From positions 186,001 through 250,000 of the forward strand of contig CAKJVC010000008.1 in assembly GCA_918026815.1 (NCBI GenBank): a stretch of DNA of 64,000 bases, given 5' to 3'. The stretch is from Chalara sp. BL73 (taxonomy: Eukaryota > Ascomycota > Leotiomycetes > Helotiales). A program made the position numbers and the translations under genes. Under the pieces are notes generated by a model. The model was not told the DNA's origin, did no database searches, and worked only from the letters and a program-made list of their open reading frames with translations. Within the stretch, counting starts at the first letter, position 1. Every line of letters starts with the position of its first letter. Shown here piece after piece: positions 1 through 12,286 of this stretch.

Positions 1-1364
1 ATTGTGATCCTGGTACGTGAAGTCTGATGAGTCTGATCACGCATATTTCAACTCGATTAATTTAACATTATAAGCACAATCCATACTAACGGCGATTCCA
101 GGACATGATGTAAGCCAACCTCTAAAACGCTCTTAAACAATTCGGCCCGAGAAATGAGACAATAAGTCCGTTGTCGCATGTGGGGTTCTCCTTGACATGT
201 TGCACATGATGATCTGGAGTATCAGTTTTCTGGTCAATGGTCACAGTCATGTGGAATTTTTTATGCGATAACCTTTATGATTTACAATGAGATAGCTAGA
301 CAAAGTTCTGACATTGATAGGACGCATTCGCGATCCTCCTCGCCGCTCACCATCCAAACATAAATTTGCTCGGCATATCCACCGTCCACGGAAATGCCTC
401 TCTAACTCGCACGACCTACAATGCGCTTTCTCTCCTTACCGCCATGGGGCGAACTGAAGTCCCCGTCTATCCCGGAGCCAACATTGGACTCGCTCGTCCC
501 GCTGTGCATGCACCAGATATCCACGGTGAGTCCGGATTAGATGGGACGGATCTGCTCCCCGTTCCAACCGTCGAACACGTCAACGAAAAAGCAATCGACG
601 CTATGGCTGCCGCACTTTTGAAATGCAAACCCGGAAATGCGTGGGTGGTAGCTACAGGTGCATTGACAAATATCGCGCATCTATTTAATGACTCTCCTGA
701 GCTTGCCACGCATATCAAAGGATTAAGTATTATGGGTGGCGCGATTGGAGGTGGATTTTCGGATGCGGTCATGGGGGTTGTGGACAATAGGGAGAGAATC
801 GGGAATTGGAGTGATTGGGCGGAATTCAACATTCTGGTTGATCCTGAAGCCGCTGCGCAACTCTTCGAGAACCCCATTCTAGTATCGAAAACAGTACTCA
901 TACCTTTGGATGTCACGCATCAGGTTCTTGCTACCGCTGAGATACAGAAGCTGTTGCTATACGGCAAAGATGGGGGTATGGGTGAGACGACACTAAGGGT
1001 CATGCTAGAGGAGCTCTTGATGTTCTTTGCAAAGACTTATGCAGATGTTTTTGGTATTAAGGAAGGCCCTCCACTGCATGATCCGTTGGCTGTAGCAGTA
1101 TGTTTAGATGGAATTACTGGGGCTGAGATCCCATTTTATGACTTCAAGGAGGATGGAAAGAGGGAAAGATTTCATGTGAGAGTTGTGACGGAGGGCACAC
1201 ATGATGATGCCCATAAAGGTGCGCAAACAGGGCGGACGATTGCAACTTTGCTTCCAGAGGGCGAGGAAGGTGTGAAAATACCCAGGGGACTAAATGTGAA
1301 AAGGTTTTGGAGTGTTTTAGAGGACTCTATAGAGAGAGCTGATCGTGTTAATGGGATTGACTAA
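1..1364 (+). CDS. Inosine-uridine preferring nucleoside hydrolase, 5' end outside the window
   Basis: Hydrolyses the N-glycosidic bond of ribonucleosides in purine/pyrimidine salvage; cytosolic in yeast (Urh1 type). The main exon 321-1364 reads on from DDAFAILL through LLGISTVHGNAS, IHGISGLDG-like IHGESGLDG, the SIMGG turn and PPLHDPLAV, all family landmarks. The Ca-binding signature DCDPGHDDA is assembled from three exons: bases 1-12 (D-C-D-P and the first base of G), an 8-nt microexon 102-109 (rest of G, then H-D), and 321 onward. Introns are 13-101 (GTACGT...TACTAAC...CCAG) and 110-320 (GTAAG...ATAG). The phases fit exactly. Only a short N-terminal piece before DCDPG is missing. The C-terminus matches the family length. 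Confidence is high for the family and good for the microexon. Confidence 0.88.
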
Positions 1365-1688
1365 GGGGTTATCTAGTCGTAGAGCTCTGGACAAAATTAG
1401 AGATAAATGTCGAGATCAAGCGCCCAGAAATTGTGGCCAGAATTATCTTATGAGACAAATCAGAAATTTCAGTAGCGGATGGACCCCGTCAAAGTCAAAC
1501 ATACAAATTTATTATATCTGAAAAGATCAGGAGTCTGCAGCCTCGTGGAGAGCAGAAAAGCGGGCCCTCTTCTACAGTCTATGGTTGGTCTCGATAGCCC
1601 ACAATTAACAACCGCCGCCTCACAAGGCTGAGAAATTTATAGGACATCGATTGTCGCCAGAACGCTTCATAACTTGAAAATTACAACC
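1365..1688. other. Intergenic, no gene seen
   Basis: Between the nucleoside hydrolase stop and the RED-like start. It should hold the 3' UTR of the first and the promoter of the second. I see no motif I can name. Confidence 0.5.
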
Positions 1689-3272
1689 ATGAATAACGCA
1701 CAGTTCAGGAAGCTCGTCCTAGATACGCCTGCGCGACAGCCAGGCTCAGGAGAAAAGCAAGGCACCATCTCCACAACACCAAGCCGCAATGGCGCCACAC
1801 CATCAGCGCTGGGCTCTCGAATGCGTTCCTCAATCCCAATGACCCCCCGCTCAGTCGGCGGTGTCGACTTTGCACGGCAGCTCGCTGAGCAGAACCGCTC
1901 CCTAAATCCCCAACCCACGAAGAAGTTCCGCTCGAGCGCAGCGCCGAAAGGTACGAAGCTCGCAGAAGGATATGTGGATCGCGCGAAGCTGAGGGAGGAG
2001 CAGGATGAAGGTGATAAAGCGCAACGGGTGAAGGCGCTAGAGGAGATGATGAAGTTGCAGCAGATTGATGAGGCTACATTCATAAAACTGAGGGACGAGA
2101 TTTTAGGGGGCGATGTAGCGAGTACGCATTTGGTGAAGGGCTTGGATTGGAAGTTGTTGGAGAGAGTTAGGGAGGGGGAGGATGTGCTGAATGATAAGGC
2201 TGAGGACGATGTGGAGGAAGACCACATTGATGTGGATGAGGAACTCGACGAGCTTGAAAATGTGGAGGTTAAGGCTAAGGAGAGGGAAGAGAGGCAAAAG
2301 AAGGGGGAGATGGCAGCCCCAAGCCTGGTTCCCGGGAGGAAGAGGACGAGGGATCAGATATTGGCAGAAATGAAAGCAGCGAGAAAGGCGGCGCAGGAAG
2401 CCAAGGGGCCGGTGTTAGGAGCAAAGTTCAAGAAAGTTGGAGAGAAGAGGTTTGAGCCTAGGATTGAGAGGGATAATAAGGGGAGAGATGTCCTGATAAC
2501 GGTCGATGAACATGGAAATGAGAAACGCAAAGTCAGGAAGGTACAGAGCGAGCCCGAGGAAAAGGGACATGGACTGCTTATGCCAGATAAGGACGCGAAA
2601 CCATTAGGAATGGAAGTCCCAGATATACCCAAAAAAGCGGAAGAAGAAGACATAGATATATTCGATAATGTGGGAGACGACTACGACCCTTTAGCTGGCC
2701 TGGATGAGAATGGTGAATCGGACGCCGAATCAGAAGACGGCGAAGTCTCCGAAGAGGCACCATCCAAGAAACCCAAAACCGAGGATAAACCCGAGCCAGG
2801 AAGCATGGCGCCACCACCACGACCCAAACCCTCCGCCCCCAGAAACTATTTCGGCGACACCAAACCCACAGAATCAGAGCCCTCCCGCCCAACAGCCTTC
2901 CAAGACCCCACGATCCTCGCCGCCATCAAGAAAGCAGCGACACTGAACCCGCTCTCCAAAGAGCCTGAAAATGCAGAAGAAGCCGCGCGAGAAGCGCGAA
3001 GGAAGAAGATGCTGCAACAAGACGACCGCGACGCGCAGGATATGGATCTCGGGTTCGGCAGCTCGCGGTTTGAGGACGAGGAAGATTTCGAGGAGAAGAA
3101 GGTTAAGTTGTCGAAATGGAGCGGGGGAGGGAACGGCGACGAGGACGATGGCGACGGGAGGGGCGAGAAGAAGGAGAAGAGGAAACGGGGAGGGAAGAAG
3201 AGGAAGGGTGATGGGAATAGTGCCGCTGATGTTCTGCGGGTTTTGGAGAGGAGGAAGGTGGCGGAGAAGTAA
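1689..3272 (+). CDS. RED/IK-like spliceosomal protein
   Basis: Single-exon gene of 527 residues, start ATG in MNNAQFRKLVLD. RED (IK) proteins sit in the spliceosomal B complex and act in pre-mRNA splicing in the nucleus. The diagnostic block is residues about 140-165, where THLVKGLDWKLL matches the RED N-terminal domain (HLVKGLD motif), preceded by a YVDRAKLREEQ segment as in the family. The rest is low complexity: acidic stretches, Lys/Arg-rich blocks and a very basic tail with GKKRKG. That fits RED proteins, which are charged and poorly conserved outside the N-terminal domain. The upstream in-frame TTG at 1674 is not needed as a start. No introns are required. Confidence 0.75.
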   Translation: MNNAQFRKLVLDTPARQPGSGEKQGTISTTPSRNGATPSALGSRMRSSIPMTPRSVGGVDFARQLAEQNRSLNPQPTKKFRSSAAPKGTKLAEGYVDRAKLREEQDEGDKAQRVKALEEMMKLQQIDEATFIKLRDEILGGDVASTHLVKGLDWKLLERVREGEDVLNDKAEDDVEEDHIDVDEELDELENVEVKAKEREERQKKGEMAAPSLVPGRKRTRDQILAEMKAARKAAQEAKGPVLGAKFKKVGEKRFEPRIERDNKGRDVLITVDEHGNEKRKVRKVQSEPEEKGHGLLMPDKDAKPLGMEVPDIPKKAEEEDIDIFDNVGDDYDPLAGLDENGESDAESEDGEVSEEAPSKKPKTEDKPEPGSMAPPPRPKPSAPRNYFGDTKPTESEPSRPTAFQDPTILAAIKKAATLNPLSKEPENAEEAAREARRKKMLQQDDRDAQDMDLGFGSSRFEDEEDFEEKKVKLSKWSGGGNGDEDDGDGRGEKKEKRKRGGKKRKGDGNSAADVLRVLERRKVAEK

Positions 3273-5566
3273 ATTTATGCCTTATATATAGATAAATCTA
3301 TATAATGGCATGGAATTCTTCAGAATAGATATCTGCACTACCGTCCAATCCGAAAACCATGAAGATCTAAGATAGCAGGTAGGTGAGCTCTGCTGATCTA
3401 CAAACGATACAGTGGTCAATGTTAGAACTGTCTCAAGATATTCTATACTTAAAGCTTCAAATACGATGACACATTGCCGTAACGCAATCTGTGCATATCA
3501 AAGAATATGATCAGCTATCTAGCTAGATAGGAGCTATTCCTATCTCCTTTCATATCCATTTTCCACCCTCGCAAAATAAAGGCAGTGACGAATACCACCA
3601 AGCAGTGCCTTTCGTTCGATGACGTATCTTAGACTGTATATTCAGGCAGGCTCTGGCATACCGAACTAAGAGTTCCACAGTTCACAGGTATGTAGAAAAA
3701 AGTCATTTAAGCGGCGGGGTCGGCTTAAGCATATTTCATTAGAACACCGCGGTGGGAACGCCATGCATAACATCCAACACCCGCCTGACGCCCTCTTAAA
3801 CCTCCTTCTGTCACTTTATATCCTCCTCTTCTCATTTTTCTGGCTGGAATTCATTTCATTCGTTTCCCTTCGCTTCTCTTTCTTCTCTCACTTATATATC
3901 TTCTAAGCCTCTGGGATAGAGATGCTTCCTCTTAAGCTCAAGTCTTAACGCGCGAGCAAGCTACTTTCCTATTCACTCAATTGTGCTAAAGCATGAGGCA
4001 CTTCCATCCCTATGCCTGATATCCCAGGAGAAGGTTGGTAAGCCGTTGCAATACGGGCTGAGAAAATTCATTAATAACGGCCATGCCCCTAAGAGAACCC
4101 GGAGAAAATGTAACCATCTCAGTCCCAGGTACAACACTCCCCTGAAGCAGAACATATTCAAAGACGGCGGGGTTTGTTTCTGACCAAGGAGCTGGGAGGG
4201 AGGAATCTCATAACGCCGTTCATATCCATATGATCACAGCCTTCAGGAATAGTTGAGACCATTAGTTCTTGCAAATTACAGAGTTTGTGCTCGGCCAAAG
4301 GCAGCTTTCACACCGTATCCAATGAGATCGATTCCAAAATTTCCCGATGTGGCACATCATGATCGCGAAGACACCTAAACTGCGGAAGCACGAATTTATA
4401 TCCAGAATAATCTAGAATGAGATCAGGCTTTGAAAACTCACATGAACTAAGGCTGGTCGTTTTATTTCTGCCAAGCTTGAGCATATTTAGTACTTTCATA
4501 TGAAATGTGTGCATGTTGAACTGGCCGCGTCGAACAGCATGCCGTAGGAACAGCGCAGATCATGAGGAGATAAGAAGTATAACAAAATTACTCCCATCAA
4601 AAGCACGAGTCATGCTCTTCAATGTGAAGCACATTAGCCAGCGTAGTGAAGAGTAAGCATTACTAATCGTGCCTCCTACTAAACCAAGCATTCACGATCG
4701 ATCTTGTGGCAAAAGCAAAAGGCGCTTAGCAAGGATGATATGCGCTATTCGAGGGATCGTCCCGAACCGTGCAGCAAGGATATCACAATAGCAAGGACTT
4801 GTTAATGGTTCGCACGGAATTTATCCTATCTGTATCTATGTCGCTAAGGAATACGCGACGAAATAGTCCAAAAAACATGTTGTATAGCAACATGAAGATG
4901 ACGAATGAGCTATCATCCGCTTGCATTGAAGAAATATGTGATATGGAGAAGAAGAACCTGCTACGAAAGTGCTGGGCCAATTGAAACAATTTCCACTAGC
5001 TGAAGTCTGAAAGTATTGCAGAGTTGCAGCGATATAGGACCCTGATGCAGATCGATCCAATGGCTAGTAGATGTGTGGGACCAAATGCTGGCGAGATCTA
5101 AGCATGAGAGAAAGTGATTCGACGCAAGTGTCTCCGGGCAATTAAACAGTCGAAGGGCGCCGTTCTCGCAAAGTTAGTGAAGATCAATATTACTGCTACT
5201 GGATCCCATTCGACGGAATCGAGCGATCTGCAGTGTGGCTTTTGTAGCTCCTCAGCCGCAAAAGTATGATTCGCCCACTTAGGATGCCCGTGTATGCATT
5301 CCCCGTGTAACGGTGTATCAATTGGAGCCCTCATAACCTCCTTGCTGCATTCAGTCCTTGCATTCGTCACAACCGAGGCAGTGTAACCATAGTGATCGGC
5401 TTCCAAAAGCCTATATGCCGCCCTCACCCCCAGCTCATCCTTATTCTAAGAAATTTCTTAGGCACTTGATCGTACAGCAACTTGATTGCACATCGTGTTT
5501 CTGGTTGCTTCTGCTTCTGAATATCCAGATACTCATACAGTGAGCAATATATGAGCAACTAACAAT
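3273..5566. other. Intergenic 2.3 kb, no supported gene
   Basis: Only short open frames without coding character. A pyrimidine-rich tract with many CTTCT units lies at about 3790-3915, like a fungal promoter or 5' UTR, but no convincing coding exon follows it. An unannotated non-coding RNA is possible. Confidence 0.4.
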
Positions 5567-7907
5567 ATGGCAGCTGCGGGAGAAAGCGCTCCTCCGAACG
5601 TAGATACAGATTCCAAGAATCCTCGACTGAGGCGGAAGTTCATCCTTTGCTTCGATGGCACAGGGGTTTGTCTTGTTTCCTTACAAAAATGTTGATTTTC
5701 TCCTGGAACGAGGGGCTCAAGAGCTGTCCTAAAAGCCAAGATACTTCGTTCTCTTCGCCATTTAAGCTCCTAAGACAAGCTTTTGAGCTCCTAGCTCAGA
5801 AACACAAAGTAACAAAAAATCTGCTAACTTGATAATAGAATAAGTTCCAAGGAAATGCTGGAGATAGTAACAGTGGGTTCTAATTGATTAGTTGTTGGTT
5901 AGGCGCTAAACATGGGCATAGTTCTCAAAATATACTCCCTGCTGGAAAGGTCGGACAAAAATCAATTTCACTATTACCAACGTGAGTAAGATGCCGCCGG
6001 AGAATTTGAACGAGTGCATTAACAAGTGTAGCCGGAATTGGAACCTACACCAACAGAAGTTCCCTTTCATCGAATGGAATGGTTTCGCGGATCTCATCCT
6101 GGTACCATAAGGCGAAAGACTCAGCTATAGGCACAACACTCGATGAGCACGTAATGGCCGGATATCGATTCCTCATGCGGTACTATCAGGACGGAGATGA
6201 TATCTTCTTGTTTGGCTTTTCCCGAGGGGCATATATCGCTCGATTTCTAGCGGAGATGCTTGATCATATCGGCTTATTGAGTGCAGGAAACGAGGAGCTT
6301 GTGCGGTTTGTTTGGAAAACTTTTGCAAAATGGCAGCAAAGAAATGGCCAAGGATCGGAGGAGGAGAAAGAGCTTTTTCGATATATGAAAGGCTTCCGAG
6401 AAACTTTCGCAAGGCCGGTTAGAAGAATTAGATTCTTGGGTCTCTTCGATACGGTGAACAGTGTTTCGAAGGTAACTGTGTTGAGCGGGTTTCTTATCGG
6501 AATACTAACCTAGTCTTAGTTTGAAGGAGCCTGGATGCGTCGGAGTAATCGATTCCCCTATACCGCTCGTAGCTCTGCAAGGACAATTTGCCATGCAGTT
6601 TCTATTGACGAGCGCCGTGCGAAGTTTCGACAAGACCTTATCTCTCAGAAGAAAGAGAGGCATGAGGGTCATAGGCATCCCCATCTCGACTACTTTCGGC
6701 ACTATGGAGCTGCGCAGGCAGCGATAAACAAAGCTAATGGAGTGCCATCTTTGAAGGATAGTATGACTGGCAAGAAAGAGACCCTGGAAGCACCACATAT
6801 AGAAGGGAATAGAGAACGATTCCGTTCCGTGTCAAGAGGTCGCTCTCGTCCAGGGTCGAGCCAGGTGCAAGACGGGGAAGGACGAATGAGTTTCATGTCG
6901 TGCCGATCAGAGAAAAGTTCGACAACGAACCCAGTATCCGTAGACGAGGATGAGGAAGACGAAAAAGCTCCTCAGAAAATCACTGAAGTCTGGTTTCCAG
7001 GTTGTCATGCTGACATTGGAGGCGGTTGGACGCCAGATCCACCGGAAAACTTTTCCTTGAGCCATGCGCCGCTTGTCTGGATGATTAAACAAGCACAGAA
7101 AGCTGGCTTGGTGTTCAATGGAGAGAAACTGCGAAGACTTGGTTGTCATTATGAAGAGGATCTCCTTCAGCAAGATGATGAGAAAGCCAAGGAAGCTGGA
7201 AAGAGTCAAGGCCATGCAGCACCAGGCACCTCAATTCCAGTCATTGAAGTAAACAACGATATTCTGCCATCTATTCCCTCTCCTGTGTCGACCCTCAACC
7301 ATAACCCCGCGTTATCAGGATCTGAGCGGCTAGAGAACCATGATTTCATCGACCGTATGCACAAATCGTGCACACTCGGCCCTATTCACGACTCTTTGCA
7401 ACGCAAACAAGGAACACCCGACCTAGGGGTTCTGACGTGGAATATCATGGAGTTTTTGCCATTTCGCCGAATGGACCTGTGCCCAGATGGGACCTGGAAA
7501 GCCATTGTATGATATTATTTCCATGCATCGTCTTTAGTGAAGGGTCAGCGGTTCAGGAGCTGTTTCAGGAGCCCATTTTGTAATTGGGCGGTTTGTATCC
7601 TGAGATAGCCCAGTGCTCTGGACTCTCACAAATCTTAGACTACTATAGTGCTAATTCTTTGCAGTGGTGGCCATTGCCAATGGGCGAAACTCGCGACATA
7701 CCCGTTGACGTTCAGATACACAACAGCGTAATCCGTCGAATGCAGGCTGATGAGAACTACCGTCCTGGCAATTTGATCATCGGGGGTGGGGGAAGGGGAA
7801 AGAGACGTGCGCCAAAGGAGGTGGGCATAGGTGACTGGGAGGCTGTCGAAGAAGGTAAGGGTCACCCGATTGATGAGGTCTGGGTGCGAGCCAAGAAGGA
7901 GGGATAA
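5567..7907 (+). CDS. DUF2235 (Tle1-like) alpha/beta hydrolase
   Basis: Six exons: 5567-5665, 5839-5872, 5922-5981, 6032-6471, 6520-7506, 7665-7907; 620 residues. Phases agree at every junction. The protein opens with RRKFILCFDGTG, then NKFQGNAGDSNILKIYSLL and HYYQPGIGTY, the standard DUF2235 start. The nucleophile elbow GFSRGAY is at 126-132 (Ser128 predicted catalytic), FDTVNSV follows, then PYTARSSAR and WFPGCHADIGGGW, where Asp/His of the triad would lie. The C-terminal MEFLPFRRMDL is also typical. Bacterial relatives include Tle1 phospholipase effectors; the substrate of the fungal proteins is unknown. Intron 2 has a weak donor (GTGGG). A 158-nt last intron is long for this locus. No signal peptide. 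Confidence 0.85.
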
Positions 7908-8312
7908 GTGTCAGAGTGAGAGAGGATGTTGGGCTGTAAGGAAGGATTCCTACTATATAGTCTAGTTAATGGTTAGAAATCGTAATGGGAGTCTTCTAAT
8001 TTGTGCGGTAGTGTAGACATGAATCAGGCATCTGATGATTACGAAGTAAATTGAGGCTCGAAAAAAAACAGCGGGATACTCACGGGTCAAAATTGAACAG
8101 AAGGGAGAAGTGATGATGAGTATGCTCAACAAGTGGATCTGTATCCTTGTCACATAATTAACCCTAAAAAAGTTGCAAAAATTCAGCAGGCCGCGGTTAA
8201 TTGGTATGTAAAAGGATTTCTCAATATTCCCGCAATGTCATCTCCAATTGAAAAAAAAGGTTAGGACATGGTAGCATATGACTTTTCCACCATCCTAGCT
8301 AACATGCCCCCG
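7908..8312. other. Intergenic between DUF2235 gene and tRNA
   Basis: AT-rich, with short A runs. No gene seen. Confidence 0.4.
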
Positions 8313-8322
8313 AAAAAAAAAA
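8313..8322 (-). terminator. Pol III T-run terminator of tRNA-Pro
   Basis: Ten A on the plus strand, read as ten T on the minus strand, starting five bases after the tRNA 3' end. Confidence 0.8.
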
Positions 8323-8326
8323 TTAG

Positions 8327-8397
8327 GGCCTAATCCGGGATCGAACCGGAGACCTCTTACACCCAAAGCAAGAATTCTACCACTGAACTATCAGGCC
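8327..8397 (-). tRNA. tRNA-Pro (anticodon UGG)
   Basis: A 71-nt cloverleaf on the minus strand: acceptor GGCCTGA with TTAGGCC (one G-U), D stem GTTC with GAAT, anticodon stem CTTGC with GTAAG around loop TTTGGGT, and T stem TCCGG with CCGGA around TTCGATC. Positions 34-36 are TGG, which reads CCA proline codons. Internal promoters are intact: A box TAGTTCAGTGG and B box GGTTCGATCC. No intron. Confidence 0.96.
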
Positions 8398-10884
8398 TAA
8401 CATTTCAGGCAGAACTTCCAGTTATTTTACCAGAGAGCCACACGCCTGAGCTGATTTGAGAGCTGATGAGCTCCATCAACTTATATATTACATAATTGAT
8501 TTTTCTAAATTTGTGGAGGATCAGAGCACTAAGCGAGATGCTTCCAGACAAAAATCAGCATCAGACCGCTCTGGAGACTAGCAGTCCTTCCTAGAATGCC
8601 AACATCACTAACTACTTTAACATTAAGACTTGCAAACCAGCCAAAGAGTCTGATATAATCAAGCCTTTTAATTCAATTGATATTCGATGTTCCGGAATGC
8701 TAACATATTAGCTCATGCCGCCTTATGCAGATCGATTAATTCATGTTGGCCATGCCATGTAATAGCTATAAACCTATATATGTCGTATGACCAAAATAAT
8801 GTATTAATTATGCGACAATCTATCATGAAACTTAGTGAGAAATACAGATGAGAGGCAGGTGTTGTAGTAGGATCTGGCATGGCTGCCCAGTACTAGTTAT
8901 CTAGAAGGCGGTTTTTATTGTAGCCTGTAGATCTCGACTGGCATGAGAATCTTCGTAATGTTGTAAAAGGTCATGCAAAGTCAGCAGATTCTTCCTGCAA
9001 CACTTAAAATCCCGCATGAAGTTTGATTCTAGTTTAGGTAGATGAAGGGGAGCGGACGGATGGAAGTTCTTGAGGAAATGGTGAAGTGCCGGTCATTATT
9101 ATGCTACCCAATTGTTAGACTTTATCAGGCTGAGAGACGCCGGGTAGAAAATTACACGTCTTAAATGAAACTTCCTACAGATAAACCTCCCCGGCTGATC
9201 CTCCGAGGCTACCATTTCCGTCATGTCTATCCATGACAGGGTCTCGGTTTTGATAGAGGTTTTCGAGGTTTATCTTGGGATCTGCGACAGAAGAGGCTTA
9301 AGCAGCGTTCAGTGGGCTCTGTGCATTCTCATCCTCAAGACTAGCACCCGTATCTTGAGCCAAGTCGGCTGTCATTGGTCACCAGGTTCGATCGCGTCAA
9401 TTCCCACGATTCAGCCACATCCCTTTCATTGGATTGAGGGATATTAATTTCTAACATATGTGGCTTGTTCAACGGGGTAATTCTATTATCGTCACTGGAC
9501 ATCTGAAAGGAGCCATAACTATAATGAAACCAGGTCCTAGATTCACTTCACCAGCGAGTATTTTTCTTGAACTAGTAGGTTTAAGCATCCGCTACAGATA
9601 CAAATCTGACTCTTACAGGTATTTCGTTTCTATGATGTGATTACTACCTTTTCTTTAGGCACGTCGCCAAATACGACTTCACAGCCTATAGCAACACTTT
9701 CCTTTTTTATTTGTTACACGAGTTCATGTTGGGTTCGCCGCTTAGCTCAGTCGAACCTTTCCTTGGAGGCATGTTTAAATGTAGTAAAACTGGCAGAAAA
9801 TTTTTATAATAGGTCGGTGTCCGCATTTCTCCGGCTACTGTTTGTGGCATTGTGTAAAGTGGTTAAGATAGAAAACAGGCAGCTAGCGACCGACGCCTTT
9901 CTTGGAACTGAGAAAAGACAGGCAATAAACAACATTGTTGGAGGGTGTGAGGTTGTACAAGAAGTCTGGGTTTGCGAGAGAAAGGTTTTAGCATAGTCTT
10001 TGGCTAAATAGAAGTTGTAGGCTCCGCTCAAACATAATAATTTTTGGCCTTAATAGCAAGAACTTGCTCTTCTAGGAGTTATCGCAACTCCACAGATGTA
10101 ACCTCACGCTGTGCCACCCGTCTGCAGGCACCGACACTTCCTTGTACTACGCAACTCATCCTCCACATCTCGATTAAGATTATACATTTTATTCTGTGCA
10201 GAATACATACAAGGATTGGTGATGTTGAAGGCAGGGTCAGCGCTGGACTCATTTGAGGCATAGTTTGCGAGCTTGGAAGCCAAACAAATGCCTGATTCAT
10301 GCTTTGTAGTATTTGAGTATTGCCATAAGATGTAAACATATGAAACATTGAAGGAGCATCAAAGTGGCTTCGGAGTATCCTGGCTGTTATTTCTCTTGGC
10401 CCGATGTGTGTTTCTTCTGTTTCTATTCCTTCTCATTTATATTTGTATACACGAGTTATCTGTCCAAGCTTTTCTCTCCGTTCAGGAAATAGGCTTAGGA
10501 AACAAATCTTCGCCCCTCTTTCTTAAGGCTACGAAACGGGCATGTTCTGTTTATCCATGAAGGATTTGGATATCGTTATACTTCGCCTCGAGGAACAGAG
10601 CTATTCTTGAGGTCGGGAAGGATGATGGGCACCTGTTGTGTGTGCATCTACCGAGACATGGACTGATCGATAAACAGTCGAAAAGCCAGAATGAAAATAT
10701 AAAAGTAGCCTCCCCGATTTCTGTTGGTGATTATTTTCAACCTTCAAAACATTTTCAACCCAACAGAAAAGTACCTTTTCCCTGCCTTTTCCGATCCAAC
10801 TACCAACTTTACTTCAAACATAACCTCAACTCTACACAACGCAAAGAATTTTCGAGGGGGCTTTCCTTTGACTCAGCAATCACT
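8398..10884. other. Gene-poor 2.5 kb
   Basis: No recognised gene. An open frame of 119 codons ends near 9996 on the plus strand and another of 74 codons lies at 9223-9447. Neither shows a domain I know, and both lack good starts or splice context. This may be decayed sequence. Confidence 0.35.
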
Positions 10885-11196
10885 ATGCATTTCACGCAAT
10901 ACGCTGTGGCATGCATCTTTGCGTTGCCCTCTCTCACTTTCAGCGCACCGCTCCCATCCATCCCCAACGATGCTTCCCCCCTCGATGGCCGCGACCCAAA
11001 GTTCGTAACCAACCTTGATCGCTTTCCAAGTACCTACGGCCACGTTCCTTTCTCTGCGGCGAAGCCAGCACGCGACGTTGACGCCGGGGAGGAACTCAAA
11101 GCGAGGAAGGTGCAAAAGCTGAAGCAGGGTTCGTGGACCAATTATATTAGTTGCAAAGCGATAAATTGTGACAGGTTTTTGCCTAAGATATGGTAA
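10885..11196 (+). CDS. Candidate small secreted protein
   Basis: Encodes 103 residues from ATG at 10885. The first about 20 residues (MHFTQYAVACIFALPSLTFS) form a signal peptide with a hydrophobic core and a small-residue cleavage site before APLP. The mature part has Arg/Lys-rich spots (AKPARD, LKARK) that could be processed by a Kex2-type protease, and two cysteines near the end (ISC..INC). No family recognised. It stands alone in a gene-poor stretch, as small secreted or effector-like genes of fungi often do. Upstream in-frame codons run to 10636, but the signal peptide decides this start. A chance open frame remains possible. Confidence 0.5.
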   Translation: MHFTQYAVACIFALPSLTFSAPLPSIPNDASPLDGRDPKFVTNLDRFPSTYGHVPFSAAKPARDVDAGEELKARKVQKLKQGSWTNYISCKAINCDRFLPKIW

Positions 11197-12286
11197 AAAC
11201 TTAAGCTGAAGTTGCCGAACAACTAGATAGAGTATTTTCTTTATTTTTTTTTTTTGGCGTGCGTTTTCTTTTTGTAGTTAGTGCTTTGCTTTGTGTTTCT
11301 GAAATCGAAACAAAAACCGGTGGATTCCAAAAAAAAAAAAAAAAAAAAAAAAAGCAAGAGCAAAGTAGCAAGCGTTGAGGAGTTTGGAGTTTGGAGTTTG
11401 GAGGTTTTTGTCAGAAAAAAAAAGTTGTGTTTTTGTTTGTTGAAATTCAAGATAAAGCATTGAAAAGAAAAGAAAACAAGTTAGCGGCAGCGTTTAAAAG
11501 TTTATATTGTTTTTCTGGGGGTTTAAAGTTTTAAGGCATTTGTCTTTTTTTCAAATTTCAGGTTTTGCTTGTTTTGCTTTTGTGGGTATTGTCAGATCTT
11601 CAGATATAGCCCGCTGCGTAGTGTAGTGTGTACTACATCTCTTTTTGTTATGCTTTATAAACCTTTAGGAGTTGGAAAACTTATTGAATTAACAGTGGTA
11701 TACAAAATAGTTATTTATATTTAATTGCTTAAACCTGCCTGGCAAAGCCATGCTTTTAGTACCTTAGCAACAACATCGGGAAGCTGCCACCAAAGGAGCA
11801 ACAGCATGCTAAATTTAATCCGAAGCATCTTTTACCATTGCTCTCAAAGCAACAAGCTCTTCGACTACGGAGGAATTTTGAAACAACAGAAAGCTTCATC
11901 CCACTCAGCTATTCAGTATTCATAGACTTGCGTGATAGTCATCAATGCAAGCGGTAAAATGTGTAATATACAGTAATATGACTAGTTAATGCGACTGCTA
12001 ATACAGCATTATATAAGCACAATAAATCCTTATCAAGACTCTTGGTGTACATCACCTACAGATCAAACGCTGTGGCTCGAGAAAAACGGTCACAACTTTG
12101 AATATATAGAAAATAAAGTTGGCGAATAGGATCTGAGTTCGATAATCGGAGAGTTTGCCCAAAATAATTGGGTCGCTGCTGTTAAAGCATTGGACAAATT
12201 TTTACAAGCAGAAGCACTGTTGACCGGGACAATTGTGCCGTCAAAAAGTAGCTATCCCAACCTGCTAATAATTACATTATTTCTAG
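11197..12286. other. Intergenic, A/T homopolymers
   Basis: Contains a run of 25 A at 11329-11353 and other T- and A-rich tracts. No gene seen. Confidence 0.5.

Noticed and set aside
9637..9996. 119-codon plus-strand open frame
   Set aside because: No plausible start context, no signal peptide, no domain; likely chance in AT-rich DNA.
11329..11353. Run of 25 A as a possible retroposon tail
   Set aside because: No target-site duplication or retrotransposon-like sequence could be seen next to it.
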